Origin: Haloactinomyces albus
GTDB taxonomy: Bacteria > Actinomycetota > Actinomycetes > Mycobacteriales > Pseudonocardiaceae
Length of the DNA stretch: 64,000 nucleotides
Direction: 5' to 3'
Assembly: GCF_031458135.1 (NCBI RefSeq)
Contig: NZ_JAVDXW010000001.1
Coordinates: 3,968,001 to 4,032,000, forward strand
A program made the translations under genes and the position numbers. Under the pieces are notes generated by a model. The model saw only the letters and a list, made by a program, of their open reading frames with translations, was not told the origin of the DNA and made no database searches. Positions within the stretch are counted from its first letter, which is position 1. Every line of letters starts with the position of its first letter. Positions 34,377 through 45,200 of the stretch are shown here, one piece after another.

Positions 34377-34392
34377 AACAGAACGTTCTGTT
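34377..34392. promoter_or_regulatory. 16-bp perfect palindrome AACAGAACGTTCTGTT
   Basis: A perfect inverted repeat ~115 nt before the flavin hydroxylase start, immediately after the IS3 remnant. The shape is that of a TetR-type operator. It is not an actinobacterial LexA box, because the four bases between GAAC and GTTC are missing. No TetR gene remains close by, so the cognate regulator is unknown. Confidence 0.5.
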
Positions 34393-34506
34393 CCTCAGGG
34401 AGTAACTTGTCGCACGATGGAACGTGTCACCCGGTGGTCCGCGGTAGGGCTCGGCGGCCCTTCACCCGACGGCCCGGGGAGTTCGACGCCCAAAGGAGCC
34501 AGAGCA

Positions 34507-36501
34507 GTGCAGTTCTATCTCGACGGATACAAGCCCGGGGACCCGTTCGTCGCGGATCCTCACCCGTCCCTGGCCGAGCGTCCAACCGGCCTGCCGGAGG
34601 AGGCCGATGTCGTGATCCTCGGCTGCGGTCCGGCCGGGCTGCTCCTGGCGGCCCAGCTCGCCGAGTTCCCCGAGCTCCGCACCGTGATCGTCGACCGGCG
34701 GGACGGGCCGCTCGAGGTCGGCCAAGCCGACGGCGTCGCGTGCCGCACGGTGGAGATCTTCGAGACGTTCGGCCTGGCCGACCAGCTCATCCACGAGGGC
34801 TACCAGGTCAACGAGGTCACCTTCTGGCGACCGGACCCCGAGGACCATGACTCGATCGTCCGCACCGGACGCATCGACGACGTCGAGGACGACCTCTCCG
34901 AGATGCCGCACATGATCGTCAACCAGGCACGGATGCTGACCTACCTGCGCGACCACATGCGCCGCTCCGCCACCCGTGCCGAGCCTTTCTACGGGCTGCA
35001 CGCCACCGACGTGCAGGTCGACACCGAAAGCAACGCCGAACACCCGGCCACGGTCACGCTGCAGCACCTCGAGGACTTCGAGCCGACCGGGGAGACCTCG
35101 ACCATCCGCGCCCGCTACGTCGTCGGCTGCGACGGCGCGCGCAGCGCCACCCGGGAGTCCATCGGTCGCAGTCTCGAGGGTGACGAGGCCAACCAGTCCT
35201 GGGGCGTGCTGGACGTCCTGGCCGTCACCGACTTCCCCGACATCCGGCTCAAGTCCACCATCCAGTCCGAGCAGGGCAGCCTCCTGATCATCCCGCGCGA
35301 AGGCGGCTACCTGGTCCGGCTCTACATCGAGCTCGACAACGACCGCGACGCCGAGATGCTGCAAAACCGCAGTGCGACCCCGGAAAAGCTCACCGCGGTC
35401 GCCAACCGGATCCTGCACCCCTACAGCATCGATGTGAAGCACGTCGGCTGGTGGTCGGTCTACGAGGTCGGCCAGCGCCTGTGCGACCGCTTCGACGACG
35501 TCGGCGACGCCGAGGTCGGCAGCCGCCTGCCGCGGGTGTTCATCGCCGGCGATGCCTGCCACACCCACAGCGCGAAGGCCGGGCAGGGCATGAACGTCTC
35601 GATGGCCGACTCCTGGAACCTCGGCTGGAAGCTCGGCACCGTGCTCAACGGGACCTCGCGACCCGAGGTGCTGAGCACCTACTCCGCGGAACGCCAGCAG
35701 GTCGCCCAGGAGCTCATCGACTTCGACCGCGAGTTCGCGGCGCTGTTCAGCGAGCGGCCGGACGACGACGGCGAGGAGACCGATCCGACGCGGTTCCAGA
35801 ATTACTTCCGCGACAAAGGCCGGTTCACCGCCGGCGTCGCGGTGCGTTACGGGCCCTCCGTCCTCACCGCGGCATCACCCCACCAGCACGTGGCGGAGGG
35901 ATTCCAGCTCGGGATGCGGTTCCATTCCGCGCCGGTCATCCGGCTGGCCGATGCCAAACCGGTGCACCTCGGCCACGCGGCCCGGGCCGATGGCGCCTGG
36001 CGCCTCTACGCGTTCGCCGACCGGGCCCACCCGAGCGCCCCCGACTCCCGGCTGCGGGAACTGGCCGAGTTCCTGGCCTCGCAGGACTCACCGATCGCCC
36101 GGTTCACCCCACCCGACGCCGACCCCGATTCGGTGATCGACGTCCGGGCCGTGCTCCAGCAGGGACATCGCGACGTCACCGTGGAGGACGTGCCGCCGGT
36201 ACTTCTTCCCCGTAAGGGACCGTTCGAGCTCATCGACTACGAGAAGGTCTTCTGCCCCGATCCGGCTACCGACATCTTCGATCGGCGTGGCCTGGATCGG
36301 GACCACGGAGCCCTCGTGGTCGTCCGCCCGGACCAGTACGTCGCGCATGTTCTCCCCCTCGACGCCCACCACGAGCTCGTCGACTTCCTCCGCGGAGCAC
36401 TGGTCGAGGTCGGCACGCCCACCACCTCGTCCGATCGTGAAACCGCCGGCGCGGCGGCCACTTCACCGCAGCGCACGAGTCTCGCGCACCACGGCGGATG
36501 A
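34507..36501 (+). CDS. FAD-dependent aromatic monooxygenase (3-hydroxybenzoate 4-/phenol 2-monooxygenase-like)
   Basis: 664 residues, matching the length of MobA and phenol hydroxylase. The FAD dinucleotide-binding loop is ILGCGPAGLLLAAQL. The DG motif is CDGARSATRESIG. The second FAD motif is GDACHTHSAKAGQGMNVSMAD. A C-terminal thioredoxin-like domain (~residues 460-640) is typical of this group. It ortho-hydroxylates a phenolic ring using NADPH and O2, giving a catechol that the nearby VOC dioxygenase could cleave. GTG 34507 is chosen for AGGAG 8 nt upstream. Exact substrate unknown. Confidence 0.9.
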   Translation: MQFYLDGYKPGDPFVADPHPSLAERPTGLPEEADVVILGCGPAGLLLAAQLAEFPELRTVIVDRRDGPLEVGQADGVACRTVEIFETFGLADQLIHEGYQVNEVTFWRPDPEDHDSIVRTGRIDDVEDDLSEMPHMIVNQARMLTYLRDHMRRSATRAEPFYGLHATDVQVDTESNAEHPATVTLQHLEDFEPTGETSTIRARYVVGCDGARSATRESIGRSLEGDEANQSWGVLDVLAVTDFPDIRLKSTIQSEQGSLLIIPREGGYLVRLYIELDNDRDAEMLQNRSATPEKLTAVANRILHPYSIDVKHVGWWSVYEVGQRLCDRFDDVGDAEVGSRLPRVFIAGDACHTHSAKAGQGMNVSMADSWNLGWKLGTVLNGTSRPEVLSTYSAERQQVAQELIDFDREFAALFSERPDDDGEETDPTRFQNYFRDKGRFTAGVAVRYGPSVLTAASPHQHVAEGFQLGMRFHSAPVIRLADAKPVHLGHAARADGAWRLYAFADRAHPSAPDSRLRELAEFLASQDSPIARFTPPDADPDSVIDVRAVLQQGHRDVTVEDVPPVLLPRKGPFELIDYEKVFCPDPATDIFDRRGLDRDHGALVVVRPDQYVAHVLPLDAHHELVDFLRGALVEVGTPTTSSDRETAGAAATSPQRTSLAHHGG

Positions 36502-36528
36502 CCCCCGCCCGGCCCGGCCGGAGAAGGC

Positions 36529-36564
36529 TGCAGACCGGTGAGCGGCCGGTCCCGCACGTCTGCA
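36529..36564. terminator. Hairpin between convergent monooxygenase and PKS operons
   Basis: Outer arms TGCAGAC (36529-36535) and GTCTGCA (36558-36564). An overlapping inner pairing is GACCGG (36533-36538) with CCGGTC (36546-36551). Located between the ends of two converging transcripts. Confidence 0.5.
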
Positions 36565-36636
36565 CCCAGCCACCACAACCACCAACGGGTTCAGATCCCA
36601 CGAAGATCAACACAAGGCGGCTCGATGGATTCGGGC

Positions 36637-37476
36637 TCAGTAGGTCTGGTTCGTGGCTGGTTCGGTATGCCGGGTGTCGGCAGGTGTCACCGGTGCCCGG
36701 AAATTCTCGAGGTTTTCCTTGAGATCTGCCAAGACGTCCGCGGCCTCGGCTCCGTCGATCGCCCGATGATCGAAAGCCAGGTTCAGACGCAACACGGGAG
36801 CGATGTCCACTTTGCCGTCCTTGACGACAGGACGGTCGATGACCCGTCCGACGCCCAGGGTGATGGTCGTGCCGCCGACCGAGTGGAAACCGTCAACCGG
36901 GCGATGGCCCAACGAGGTGACGGCGAAAGTGCCGAGGGTGGCGCCACGGCGTTTCAATGGCCGTGCGGCGAGCCGGTACAGTAGCCGATCCAGGGGCCAG
37001 GGCAGCCGCTGCAGCAACCGGACCGGTTTGAACTCGGGCATCGTGTGCGGATCCCCGTCCCGAAACGGTTCGATCTTGCGCTGGATCTCGGCCATTTCGG
37101 CGCTTTCCAGCCCCGACAGCACCGTGGCCAGCACGACCCGTTGGCCGTTGATCGTCTTGTCCAGGGTGAGCTTACCGTTCACGGCACCGTGCCATGCCAT
37201 CCGCGGCCGAGCACTGCCGCGGATCGCCGCGTTGGCTTCCGGATGGTCGGCCAAGACCCGTGCTGCCGCGTGCAGGACGTAGGTCACCAAGGAGTATCGT
37301 TCGCCGGCCTCCCGTGCTGCATTCCGATGCTGCTGAACGGCAGTCATGTCAACCTCGGTGTCCAGGAAAACCGGCGAGAACGAACGGATCTCCTTGAGGA
37401 AGTTGAGCGTGTGGCGGCGCTCCCTCGCGATTGTGGTGATGGTCGGGCTTTCGCCGGTGGTATCAGGATTGGCCAT
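36637..37476 (-). CDS. Stand-alone 2-oxoacid dehydrogenase E2-like acyltransferase (Agg4/AbyA4-like candidate)
   Basis: 279 residues from ATG 37476 (GGAGG 8 nt upstream). Only the catalytic CAT-like domain of E2 proteins is present. There is no lipoyl or E1/E3-binding domain. The core has [53 protein letters not shown] and the catalytic [17 protein letters not shown] with the histidine of DHRxxDG. The start lies inside the 3' end of the last PKS gene (14-nt overlap), so it is translationally coupled to it. E2-like acyltransferases of this stand-alone kind are known in tetronate clusters (Agg4, AbyA4), where they acetylate the hydroxymethyl-tetronate before elimination. That role is inferred here from the domain type and from the TE-less beta-keto terminal module next door. 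Confidence 0.8.
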   Translation of the reverse strand: MANPDTTGESPTITTIARERRHTLNFLKEIRSFSPVFLDTEVDMTAVQQHRNAAREAGERYSLVTYVLHAAARVLADHPEANAAIRGSARPRMAWHGAVNGKLTLDKTINGQRVVLATVLSGLESAEMAEIQRKIEPFRDGDPHTMPEFKPVRLLQRLPWPLDRLLYRLAARPLKRRGATLGTFAVTSLGHRPVDGFHSVGGTTITLGVGRVIDRPVVKDGKVDIAPVLRLNLAFDHRAIDGAEAADVLADLKENLENFRAPVTPADTRHTEPATNQTY

Positions 37477-40400
37477 GGTGGATTCCTCCATTCGGTTCGT
37501 CGGGGTCGGATTCGTCGTCGAGTTCGGAGGCTCCGCCATCGAGGACCAGCAGCAGCTGACGGGCGATGTCGAGTGGGTTCGGATTCTCGTAGAAGATCGC
37601 GGGCGACATTTCCAGTCCCTCCAGGCGCAGCCGGTTGCTCAGTTCGAGTGCGCTGAATGAGGAAAAACCCAGGTCCAGCAAGTTGGAGTCCTCGGAAATT
37701 TCCTCGACCGAGTCGAGCCCGAGAACGGATGCCGCGTTGCGGTATACACGTTCCAGCACGGTCCGTAGTTTTTCCTCGTCCGAAAGCGTGTGGAGCCGGG
37801 ACAGCAGCGGCGTCGGCTCGTCTCCGAAGGGCGATCCATCGTGTGTGTCGAAATCGAGCACTTCTCGCAGGAAGTGCTCGTGACTTGCGGCGGTATTTTC
37901 CCGCAGGACTGCACGGTCGAAGTCGGCGAGTAACAGACAATCGGGGCCCGAGTCGGCGGCCTGCCCCAGGACCTCCATGGCGAACCGAGCGGACAGCGGG
38001 CGCAGCCCGAAGCGTTCGGTCTCGTCGGTGCCTGTGTCCACCGGTCCCCAGGCGATTGCGGTCGCCGGGCGTGATTGCGCCCGGCGAGTCGATACCAGGG
38101 CATCGAAGTAGGCTTGTACCGTGCCTTGGGCCGAAAACCCGGGCACACCGAGAACTCCGGCCGCAGGAGCGAAGAGCACGAACGCAGCCAGAGATCGTTC
38201 CCGTGTCAGCTCGTCCAGGACGGTTGCTGCTGTGACTGCGGGAGCCAGCGTGTTCCGGATCTGCTTGCTGCTCGGTGGTACTGCTGGTGATTCGATGGCG
38301 GCCGCGGTCGTGTGCACCACCGCGTTGAGTGGTCTCTCCGCCGGTACATCGGCAAGGATCCCCGCGACCGCGTCCTGATCGGTGAGCTCGCAGCGGACCA
38401 AGCTGATCGGCACCCCGAAACGGGACAGCTCGGCTTCGAGTACCTCGGCCTCCCGCGAACCGGTGTCGGTCGAGAGGGTGAGCAACAGATGTTCGGCGCC
38501 GTGCTCGGCCAGCCACACTGCGGCTTCCCGGCCGATCACCGAATCGACGCCCGTCACCAGGACGGTGCCACTCGGTGTCCACGACTGCTCGTTGTCGAGC
38601 GGACGCACCGGTAGCAGCCGCTTGGCGTAGCCGCGCGAACCGCGTAGTGCGATCTGATTCTCCCCCGTGTCGACGGATCGGGTTCCGGAAGCCAGTACGG
38701 CGGGCAGCTGATGTCGAGTGTTGCCATCGAGTGCCTCGGGCAGATCGATCATGCCGCCCCACCGCGCCGGCGACTCGACGGCCATCGCCTGGGCGAGCCC
38801 CCACGTGGCGGCCTGCCAGGGTGACGGATCCACTGTCCCGGGGGAATCGGTCACGGAGAAGGCACCGCGTGTGATCGTCCACATCGGTGCGGCGATCTCC
38901 GCGTCCTCCAGTGCCTCGGCCAGCACGATCAACGAGCCGGGACAGCTCATGCCGTTCTCGGGCCCCTCCCGATCGGCGGTCAGCGCCAGCAATGACAGGA
39001 CACCGTGGACAGGATCGGATGACCGGGTTCCTGTCGCGATCGCCTTGCTCAGGTATCCGCTCAGGACATCGTGATCCTCGACGCGTTCATCGACGACCAC
39101 CGTTAGGACCTCGGCGCCGGCATCGATCAACGCCTCGGTGACCGCGTGGGTGAACTCGCTGTCCGCCCACTCCTCGGGAAGGACCACCAGCCATCGGCCG
39201 GAGAGGGCAGCCGTATCGAGGTCCGGCAGCGGGTTCCAGCCGATCCGAAAACGCCAGCCGTCCTTTCGCCGCCATTGGGACAGTGTGGGAAGGATCGTGG
39301 CCAGACCGGATCGTTGCTCCTCGGACATTCCCAGTATCGCGGCAAGCGAGTTCGTGTCCTGCTGCTCGACCAGCTTCCAGAACTCGGCTTCGATCCCGGG
39401 GTCTTTCCTGCCTGGAGTGCCGGCCGAGGGCGCGGAATCGTGCAGCCAGTAGGGGCGGTGCTGGAAGGGATAGCCCGGCAGCTCGACCCGTCGTGCCTCG
39501 GTGTCTTCGAATACCGTGTGCCAATCGACGGGGTAGCCGGTGACGTGTTGCTCGCTGAGTGTGCTCAACGCGGACCGGATTTCGGGCCGCCGCGGCCGCA
39601 GCACGGGCGTCAGGCTCGGTTGCACGGACGCGTCGGCATACTGCTTCAGGCTGCTGTCCGCCATCGCGGTGAGAGTGGCATCCGGGCCGAGTTCGAGGTA
39701 GCGGGTAACGCCATTCGTGTACAGCGTGTGAATGGCGTCGTCGAACCGAACGGCGTAGCGGATGTGGTTGCACCAGTACTCCGGCGAACACATCTGCTCG
39801 GCTGTGGCCAGTTGTCCGGTGAGGTTGGACACAATCGGCATTGTCGGCGGCCGAAGCTCCAGTCCGGCGACCACATCGCCGAACTTGTCGGCGGCCTCGT
39901 TCATGTGCGGGGAGTGGAAGGCATGGCTCACCTTCAGGCGCCGGACCTTGTGCCCCTCGCTTTTGAAGTGCTCCATGACCTCCACGGCGAGCTCCTCGTC
40001 GCCGGAGATGACGACCGATCTCGGACCGTTGACGGCGCCGATCCGCAGATCGTCCGTTCGATGCGCGAGTACGGCCAGCACTTCGTCCTCGGAGGCATCG
40101 ACGGAGACCATCGCGCCGTCGTCCCGAGCTTCCTCCATCAGCCGGCCACGGGCCGCGACCATGGCAGCGGCATCCGGTAAGGACACGACCCCGGCGATAT
40201 GCGCGGCGGTGAGCTCGCCGATCGAGTGCCCGGCCAGGTAATCGGGATGCAGTCCCCAGTGGCCGACCAACCGGTACAGTGCGGTCTCCAACGCGAACAG
40301 CGCCGCTTGCGTGTACATCGTCCGGTCGAGCAGCTTCGCCTGCTCGGATTCCGGTTCGGCGAACACGACATCGCGTATCGGCTGGTCCAGATGCCGATCC

Positions 40401-42211
40401 AGGGCCTGACAGACATCGTCGAACGCGCCGGCGAACACCGGGAAGCTCTCATACAGTTCACGGCCCATCCCCAGACGTTGGGACCCCTGGCCGGTGAAAA
40501 GGAATGCCGTCACGTTCTTGTCGGAAGCCGATCCCCGCACCAGGGTGGGCGACGGTTCGCCTTGGGTCAGGGCGTCCAACCCGTACAGGAAGGTGTCCCG
40601 GTCGGCTCCGACGAGTGCCGCACGGTGTTCGAAGTGCGTACGAGTGGTCGCCAGCGAGAAGCCGACATCCGCGATCCGCAGGTTCGGGTTCTCCCGCACG
40701 AACGAGCGCAGTCGCACCGCCTGATCACGCAAGGCATCGGCACTACGTGCGGAAATCACCCACGGAGTCATGCGTTCGTTCGGCTGCTCCGTGGTATGCG
40801 AAGCTTCTTCGCTCTCCGGCGCCTGCTCCACGATGACGTGGGCGTTGGTGCCGGAAATGCCGAACGAGGAGACTCCGGCGCGCCGGGGCTGGTTGCCGTT
40901 CGGGATCCAGTCACGTGCTTCGCCGAGCAGCGCGACAGCCTCGCTGTCCCAGTCGATGTGCGGTGTGGGTTCGTCGGCGTACAGGGTCTTCGGGAGCACC
41001 CGGTGACGCATGGCCTGGACCATCTTGATGACGCCTGCGACGCCGGCGGCGGCCTGGGTGTGGCCGATGTTCGATTTGATCGAACCCATGTACAACGGCC
41101 TGTCGTAGGCGCGTTGGTGACCGTAGGTGCCCAGCAGAGCTTGGGCTTCGATGGGGTCACCCAGTTCGGTGCCGGTGCCGTGGGCCTCGACGGCATCGAT
41201 GTCGTGGGTGTCGAGCCCGGCGTCGGTGAGAGCCTGGTGGATGAGGCGTTCCTGGGCCGGTCCGTTCGGAGAGGTCAATCCGTTGGACGCGCCGTCCTGG
41301 TTCACCGCGGAACCCCGCAGCACGGCCAGCACGGGATGTCCGTTGGCACGGGCATCCGACAGCCGTTCGAGCAGCAGGATGCCGATGCCCTCGCCCCATC
41401 CGGTTCCATCGGCCGCGGCGGAGAAGGGCTTGCATCGTCCGTTGGGTGCCAGGCCACGTTGGCGGGAGAACTCGACGAAGACCCCCGGCGTGGCCATCAC
41501 CGTCACCCCACCGGCCAAGGCCAACGAGCACTCGTCGTTACGCAGCGCTCGAACGGCCAGGTGCAGGGCAACCAGGGACGACGAGCACGCCGTGTCGACG
41601 GTGAGGGCCGGACCTTCCAAGCCCAGGGTGTAAGCTACCCGCCCGGAGGCGACGCTGCCCGCGCTGCCGATTCCGAGCAGCCCCTCGACTTCTTCCGGCG
41701 GCTGCTGAACGCGAGAGCCGTAATCGGTGTACATCACGCCCGAGAACACACCCGTCCGGGATCCGCGCATGTCGCCGGGATCGATTCCACCGTGTTCGAA
41801 TGCTTCCCAGGAGCTTTCCAGGAGTAGTCGCTGCTGCGGGTCCATCGCCATCGCCTCGCGAGGGCTGATTCCGAAGAACCCCGCGTCGAATCCGGACGCG
41901 TCATTGAGGAAACCGCCTTCGTGGGCGTAGCTCTTGCCTTTCTTCTCCGGATCCGTATCGAACAGGTTGTCCAGATCCCACCCCCGGTCCTGGGGAAATC
42001 CGTCGATTGCATCTTTGCCGGAGGCGACCAGATCCCACAAATCCCGCTCCGAGCGCACGCCACCTGGATACCGGCAACTCATCGACACGATCGCAATGGG
42101 TTCCTTTTGAGTGGACCGTGCCTCGGCCAGCCGTTGGCGTGTCTGGTGGAGATCGTTGGTGACCCATTTGAGGTAGTCGAGGAGTTTCTGTTCCTTTTCC
42201 GAGTTCGTCAT
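37463..42211 (-). CDS. Type I PKS, terminal module: KS-AT(malonyl)-KR(inactive)-ACP, no TE
   Basis: 1582 residues. An N-terminal docking coil (~1-35) is followed by a KS (~38-462; Cys in DTACSSSLV, His in EAHGTGT and KSNIGHTQ). The AT (~569-870) has GHSIG and HAFH, the malonyl signature. A KR-like domain (~1200-1400) lacks the catalytic residues: the Ser position is A in [10 protein letters not shown], the Tyr position is G in [12 protein letters not shown], and the Lys position is A. There is no DH or ER. The ACP (~1475-1550) has [10 protein letters not shown] in place of GFDSLTAVEL, keeping the phosphopantetheine serine. The chain ends ~35 residues later with no thioesterase. Predicted output is a beta-ketoacyl thioester needing a separate release enzyme. 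The stop overlaps the E2-like gene. Confidence 0.92.
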   Translation of the reverse strand: MTNSEKEQKLLDYLKWVTNDLHQTRQRLAEARSTQKEPIAIVSMSCRYPGGVRSERDLWDLVASGKDAIDGFPQDRGWDLDNLFDTDPEKKGKSYAHEGGFLNDASGFDAGFFGISPREAMAMDPQQRLLLESSWEAFEHGGIDPGDMRGSRTGVFSGVMYTDYGSRVQQPPEEVEGLLGIGSAGSVASGRVAYTLGLEGPALTVDTACSSSLVALHLAVRALRNDECSLALAGGVTVMATPGVFVEFSRQRGLAPNGRCKPFSAAADGTGWGEGIGILLLERLSDARANGHPVLAVLRGSAVNQDGASNGLTSPNGPAQERLIHQALTDAGLDTHDIDAVEAHGTGTELGDPIEAQALLGTYGHQRAYDRPLYMGSIKSNIGHTQAAAGVAGVIKMVQAMRHRVLPKTLYADEPTPHIDWDSEAVALLGEARDWIPNGNQPRRAGVSSFGISGTNAHVIVEQAPESEEASHTTEQPNERMTPWVISARSADALRDQAVRLRSFVRENPNLRIADVGFSLATTRTHFEHRAALVGADRDTFLYGLDALTQGEPSPTLVRGSASDKNVTAFLFTGQGSQRLGMGRELYESFPVFAGAFDDVCQALDRHLDQPIRDVVFAEPESEQAKLLDRTMYTQAALFALETALYRLVGHWGLHPDYLAGHSIGELTAAHIAGVVSLPDAAAMVAARGRLMEEARDDGAMVSVDASEDEVLAVLAHRTDDLRIGAVNGPRSVVISGDEELAVEVMEHFKSEGHKVRRLKVSHAFHSPHMNEAADKFGDVVAGLELRPPTMPIVSNLTGQLATAEQMCSPEYWCNHIRYAVRFDDAIHTLYTNGVTRYLELGPDATLTAMADSSLKQYADASVQPSLTPVLRPRRPEIRSALSTLSEQHVTGYPVDWHTVFEDTEARRVELPGYPFQHRPYWLHDSAPSAGTPGRKDPGIEAEFWKLVEQQDTNSLAAILGMSEEQRSGLATILPTLSQWRRKDGWRFRIGWNPLPDLDTAALSGRWLVVLPEEWADSEFTHAVTEALIDAGAEVLTVVVDERVEDHDVLSGYLSKAIATGTRSSDPVHGVLSLLALTADREGPENGMSCPGSLIVLAEALEDAEIAAPMWTITRGAFSVTDSPGTVDPSPWQAATWGLAQAMAVESPARWGGMIDLPEALDGNTRHQLPAVLASGTRSVDTGENQIALRGSRGYAKRLLPVRPLDNEQSWTPSGTVLVTGVDSVIGREAAVWLAEHGAEHLLLTLSTDTGSREAEVLEAELSRFGVPISLVRCELTDQDAVAGILADVPAERPLNAVVHTTAAAIESPAVPPSSKQIRNTLAPAVTAATVLDELTRERSLAAFVLFAPAAGVLGVPGFSAQGTVQAYFDALVSTRRAQSRPATAIAWGPVDTGTDETERFGLRPLSARFAMEVLGQAADSGPDCLLLADFDRAVLRENTAASHEHFLREVLDFDTHDGSPFGDEPTPLLSRLHTLSDEEKLRTVLERVYRNAASVLGLDSVEEISEDSNLLDLGFSSFSALELSNRLRLEGLEMSPAIFYENPNPLDIARQLLLVLDGGASELDDESDPDEPNGGIHHGQS

Positions 42212-42248
42212 GGCAACTGAACTTCCTTCGAGACGAAAGGTCGTATTC

Positions 42249-45200
42249 TTAATTCGATGTCCGGCCGAGCTCTTTGTCGATGAAGTCGAACACGTCGTCG
42301 ACAGTTGCCGACTCGATCTGGTCGGATACCTCGGATTCGCCGTTTTGTTCGTTCTCGGTCCACCTGGCCACCAGATTCTGTAGCCGCGCGGTGATTCGGG
42401 GACGGTGCTCCGTGTCGGCAGATAGTGCCAGTAGTGCGGTCTCGAGCCGGGTCAGGTCCTCAAGGACCGACTGCGCCGCATCCCTTTCCGCGGGTACCAG
42501 CTCGGTGCGTATGTGGTTGGCGAGTGCGGTGAGGGTGGGGTGGTCGAAGATCAGCGTGGCAGGCAGGCGGAGTCCGGTGGCGGTGTTGAGCCGGTTGCGC
42601 AGTTCGACGGCGGTGACCGAGTCGAATCCCATGTTCTTGAATGCCTGGTTTGTGTCGATGGTGTTGGGGTCGGGGAGGGCGAGGACGGCGGCGATGTGGG
42701 TTTGCAGGGTGGTGCGGAGGAGTTCGTGTTGGGCGGTGGGGTCGAGTTCGGCGAGTTGTTCGGTGAGGGTGCGGGGGTTGGAAGCGGTGTGCGGGTTGGT
42801 GCGGACGAGGTTGCTGAGGATGGGGGGCAGTGTCCGGGTGTCGTGTTGGTGCTGGAGGGCCGTGGTGTTCAGCTGGGTGGCCAGGTAGGTGGGCTGGTTG
42901 TGGTGGAGGGCGGTGTCGAAGAGGGTGAGGCCGTCGTGGTTGGTCAGGGGGGTGAGGCCGGAGCGGCGTATGCGGGTGATGTCGTGGGTGCGGAGTCCTT
43001 CGGTGAGGGTGCTGCTTTCGGTCCAGAGGCCCCAGGCGAGGCTGGTGGCGGGGAGTCCGTGGGTGTGGCGGTGGTGGGCGAGGGCGTCGAGGAAGGTGTT
43101 GGCGGCGGCGTAGTTGGCTTGGCCGGGGTTGCCGAGGGTGCCGGTGGCTGAGGAGTAGAGGATGAAGGCGGCGAGGTCGTGGTCGGTGGTGGCGGTGTGG
43201 AGGTTCCAGGCTGCGTCGACTTTGGGGGTGAGGGTGGTGTGGAGTTGGGTGGGGGTCATGGTGGTGAGGACGGTGTCGTCGAGGACGCCGGCGGTGTGGA
43301 TGATGGCGGTGAGGGGGTGTGTGGTGGGGATGGTGTGGATGAGTTGGTGGGTGGTGTGGGGGTCGCTGAGGTCGGCGGCGGTGATGGTGACGTGGGCGCC
43401 GAGTTGTTCGAGGTCGTGTTGGAGTTGGGTGGCGCCGGGGGCGTGGGGGCCGCGGCGGCTGGTGAGGTGGAGGTGGGTGATGTCGTGGTGGGTGACCAGG
43501 TGGTGGGCGATGAGTGCGCCCAGGGTGCCGGTGCCACCGGTGATCAACACCGTGCCCGCGGGATCCAGTTCCGCGCCCCCGACATCCCCCGACCGCACGA
43601 CGTTTCGCGCCACGCGTGGAACGCACAACGTGCCGGAGCGTATCGCCACCTGCGGTTCGCCATGCGTCCATACGTCCTTGACCACGGCCTCCGTGTCCAC
43701 GGTTTCCGGGTCGGTGTCCGGATCGAGGTCGAGCAGGGTGATCCGGTCGGGATGCTCGGATTGAGCGGTGCGGATCAGTCCCCACACCGCCGCGCCGGGC
43801 AGATCGACCACCGTCTCCGCACCGCCGGTGGACATCGCCCCGCGTGTGGTGATCACCAGGTGTGTGTCGGCGAACGCCGGTTCGTCCAGGAAGACCTGTG
43901 TCAGCTCCAGTAGCCGAGCGGTCAGGGTGTGCACGGCCTCCGGGATGTCGTCACCGTGGTCGGTGGCATGCACGAGCAGCGACCGTGGTGGTGCTTCGGA
44001 GGAATCCGCGAGTCGGCGTACCGCATCGGCATCCGGTGTTTCCAGTGTGTGGAGGGGAGCCGGTGTTTCCGAATAGGCGGTGCCGTTCGCGGCTGTCCAT
44101 TCGACGGTATACAAAGTCCGCGGCCGGTTCGCGCGCAGTGCGTCGAGCTGTTCGGTACTGATGGGACGTACGGCCAGTGCGGAGATATTCACCAGCTCGG
44201 TGCCGTCCTCATCGGCCAACCGTAGTGAAACCTGCTGGTCACTCGACTCGGAAAGCTGCACTCGCAGGCGCGTGGGATTGTTCATCGCACCGGTGTGCAG
44301 GTTGATTCCGGACCAGGTGAATGGGAGTCGTATTTTGTTTTCGTGGGTGTTGAGGACGAGTGGGTGTAGGGCGCTGTCGAGGAGGGCTGGGTGGATGTGG
44401 TGGTTGGTGGTGTTGGTGTTTTCGGGGAGGGCGATTTCGGCGTAGGTGTTGTTGCCGTGGCGCCATGCTTTGCGTAGTCCTTGGAAGTGTGGGCCGTATT
44501 CGTATCCGTGTTCGTTTAGTTGGTTGTAGAGGCCGTCCAGGTTGAGGGGTGTTGCTTCGGTGGGGGGCCAGTGGGTGGCCCAGTGTGTGTCTGGGGTTTT
44601 TGGGGTGGGGTTTGTGGTCAGGGTGGCGGTGGCGTGTCGTGTCCAGTCGTTGGTGTTGGTGGTGCGGGTGTGCAGGGTGAGGGTGCGTTGGTGGGTGTTG
44701 GGGTGGGGTTCGCTGATGTGGAGTTGGAGTTGGAGGTTGGTGTCGGTGTCGAGGATGAGGGGGGATTCGAGGGTGAGTTCGTTGATGTGGGGGGTGTTGG
44801 TGTGGGTGGCGGCGTGGAGGGCGAGGTCGATGTAGGCGGTTCCGGGGAGGAGGACGGTGTTGAGGATGGCGTGTTCGGGGATCCAGGGTTGGGTTGTTTG
44901 GGTGAGTTGGCCGGTGAATAGCCAGCCTTGGTTGTTGGGGAGTTCGGTGGCTGTGCTGAGGAGTGGGTGGTTTGTTGGGGTGATGCCGAGGGTGGTGGGG
45001 TCGTTGGTGGTGGTTGGGGTGTGTAGCCAGTAGTGCTGGTGTTGGAAGGGGTAGGTGGGGAGTTCGATGTGGTGTGCGTGGGGGGTGAGGGTGGTCCAGG
45101 TGGGGCTGTGGCCGTGGAGGTGGGCTTGGGTGAGGGCGGTGGTGAATTGGGTGGGGGTGTGTTCGTGGCGGCGGAGTGTGCTGATGGTGGTGGCGGGGGT

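Noticed and set aside
34377-34392. Palindrome as a LexA/SOS box
   Set aside because: Actinobacterial LexA boxes have GAAC-N4-GTTC; here GAAC and GTTC are adjacent, so a TetR-type site is more likely.
37346-38882. Minus-strand 512-residue and plus-strand frames overlapping the last PKS
   Set aside because: Arg-rich out-of-frame translations; the PKS frame carries KS, AT and ACP motifs throughout.
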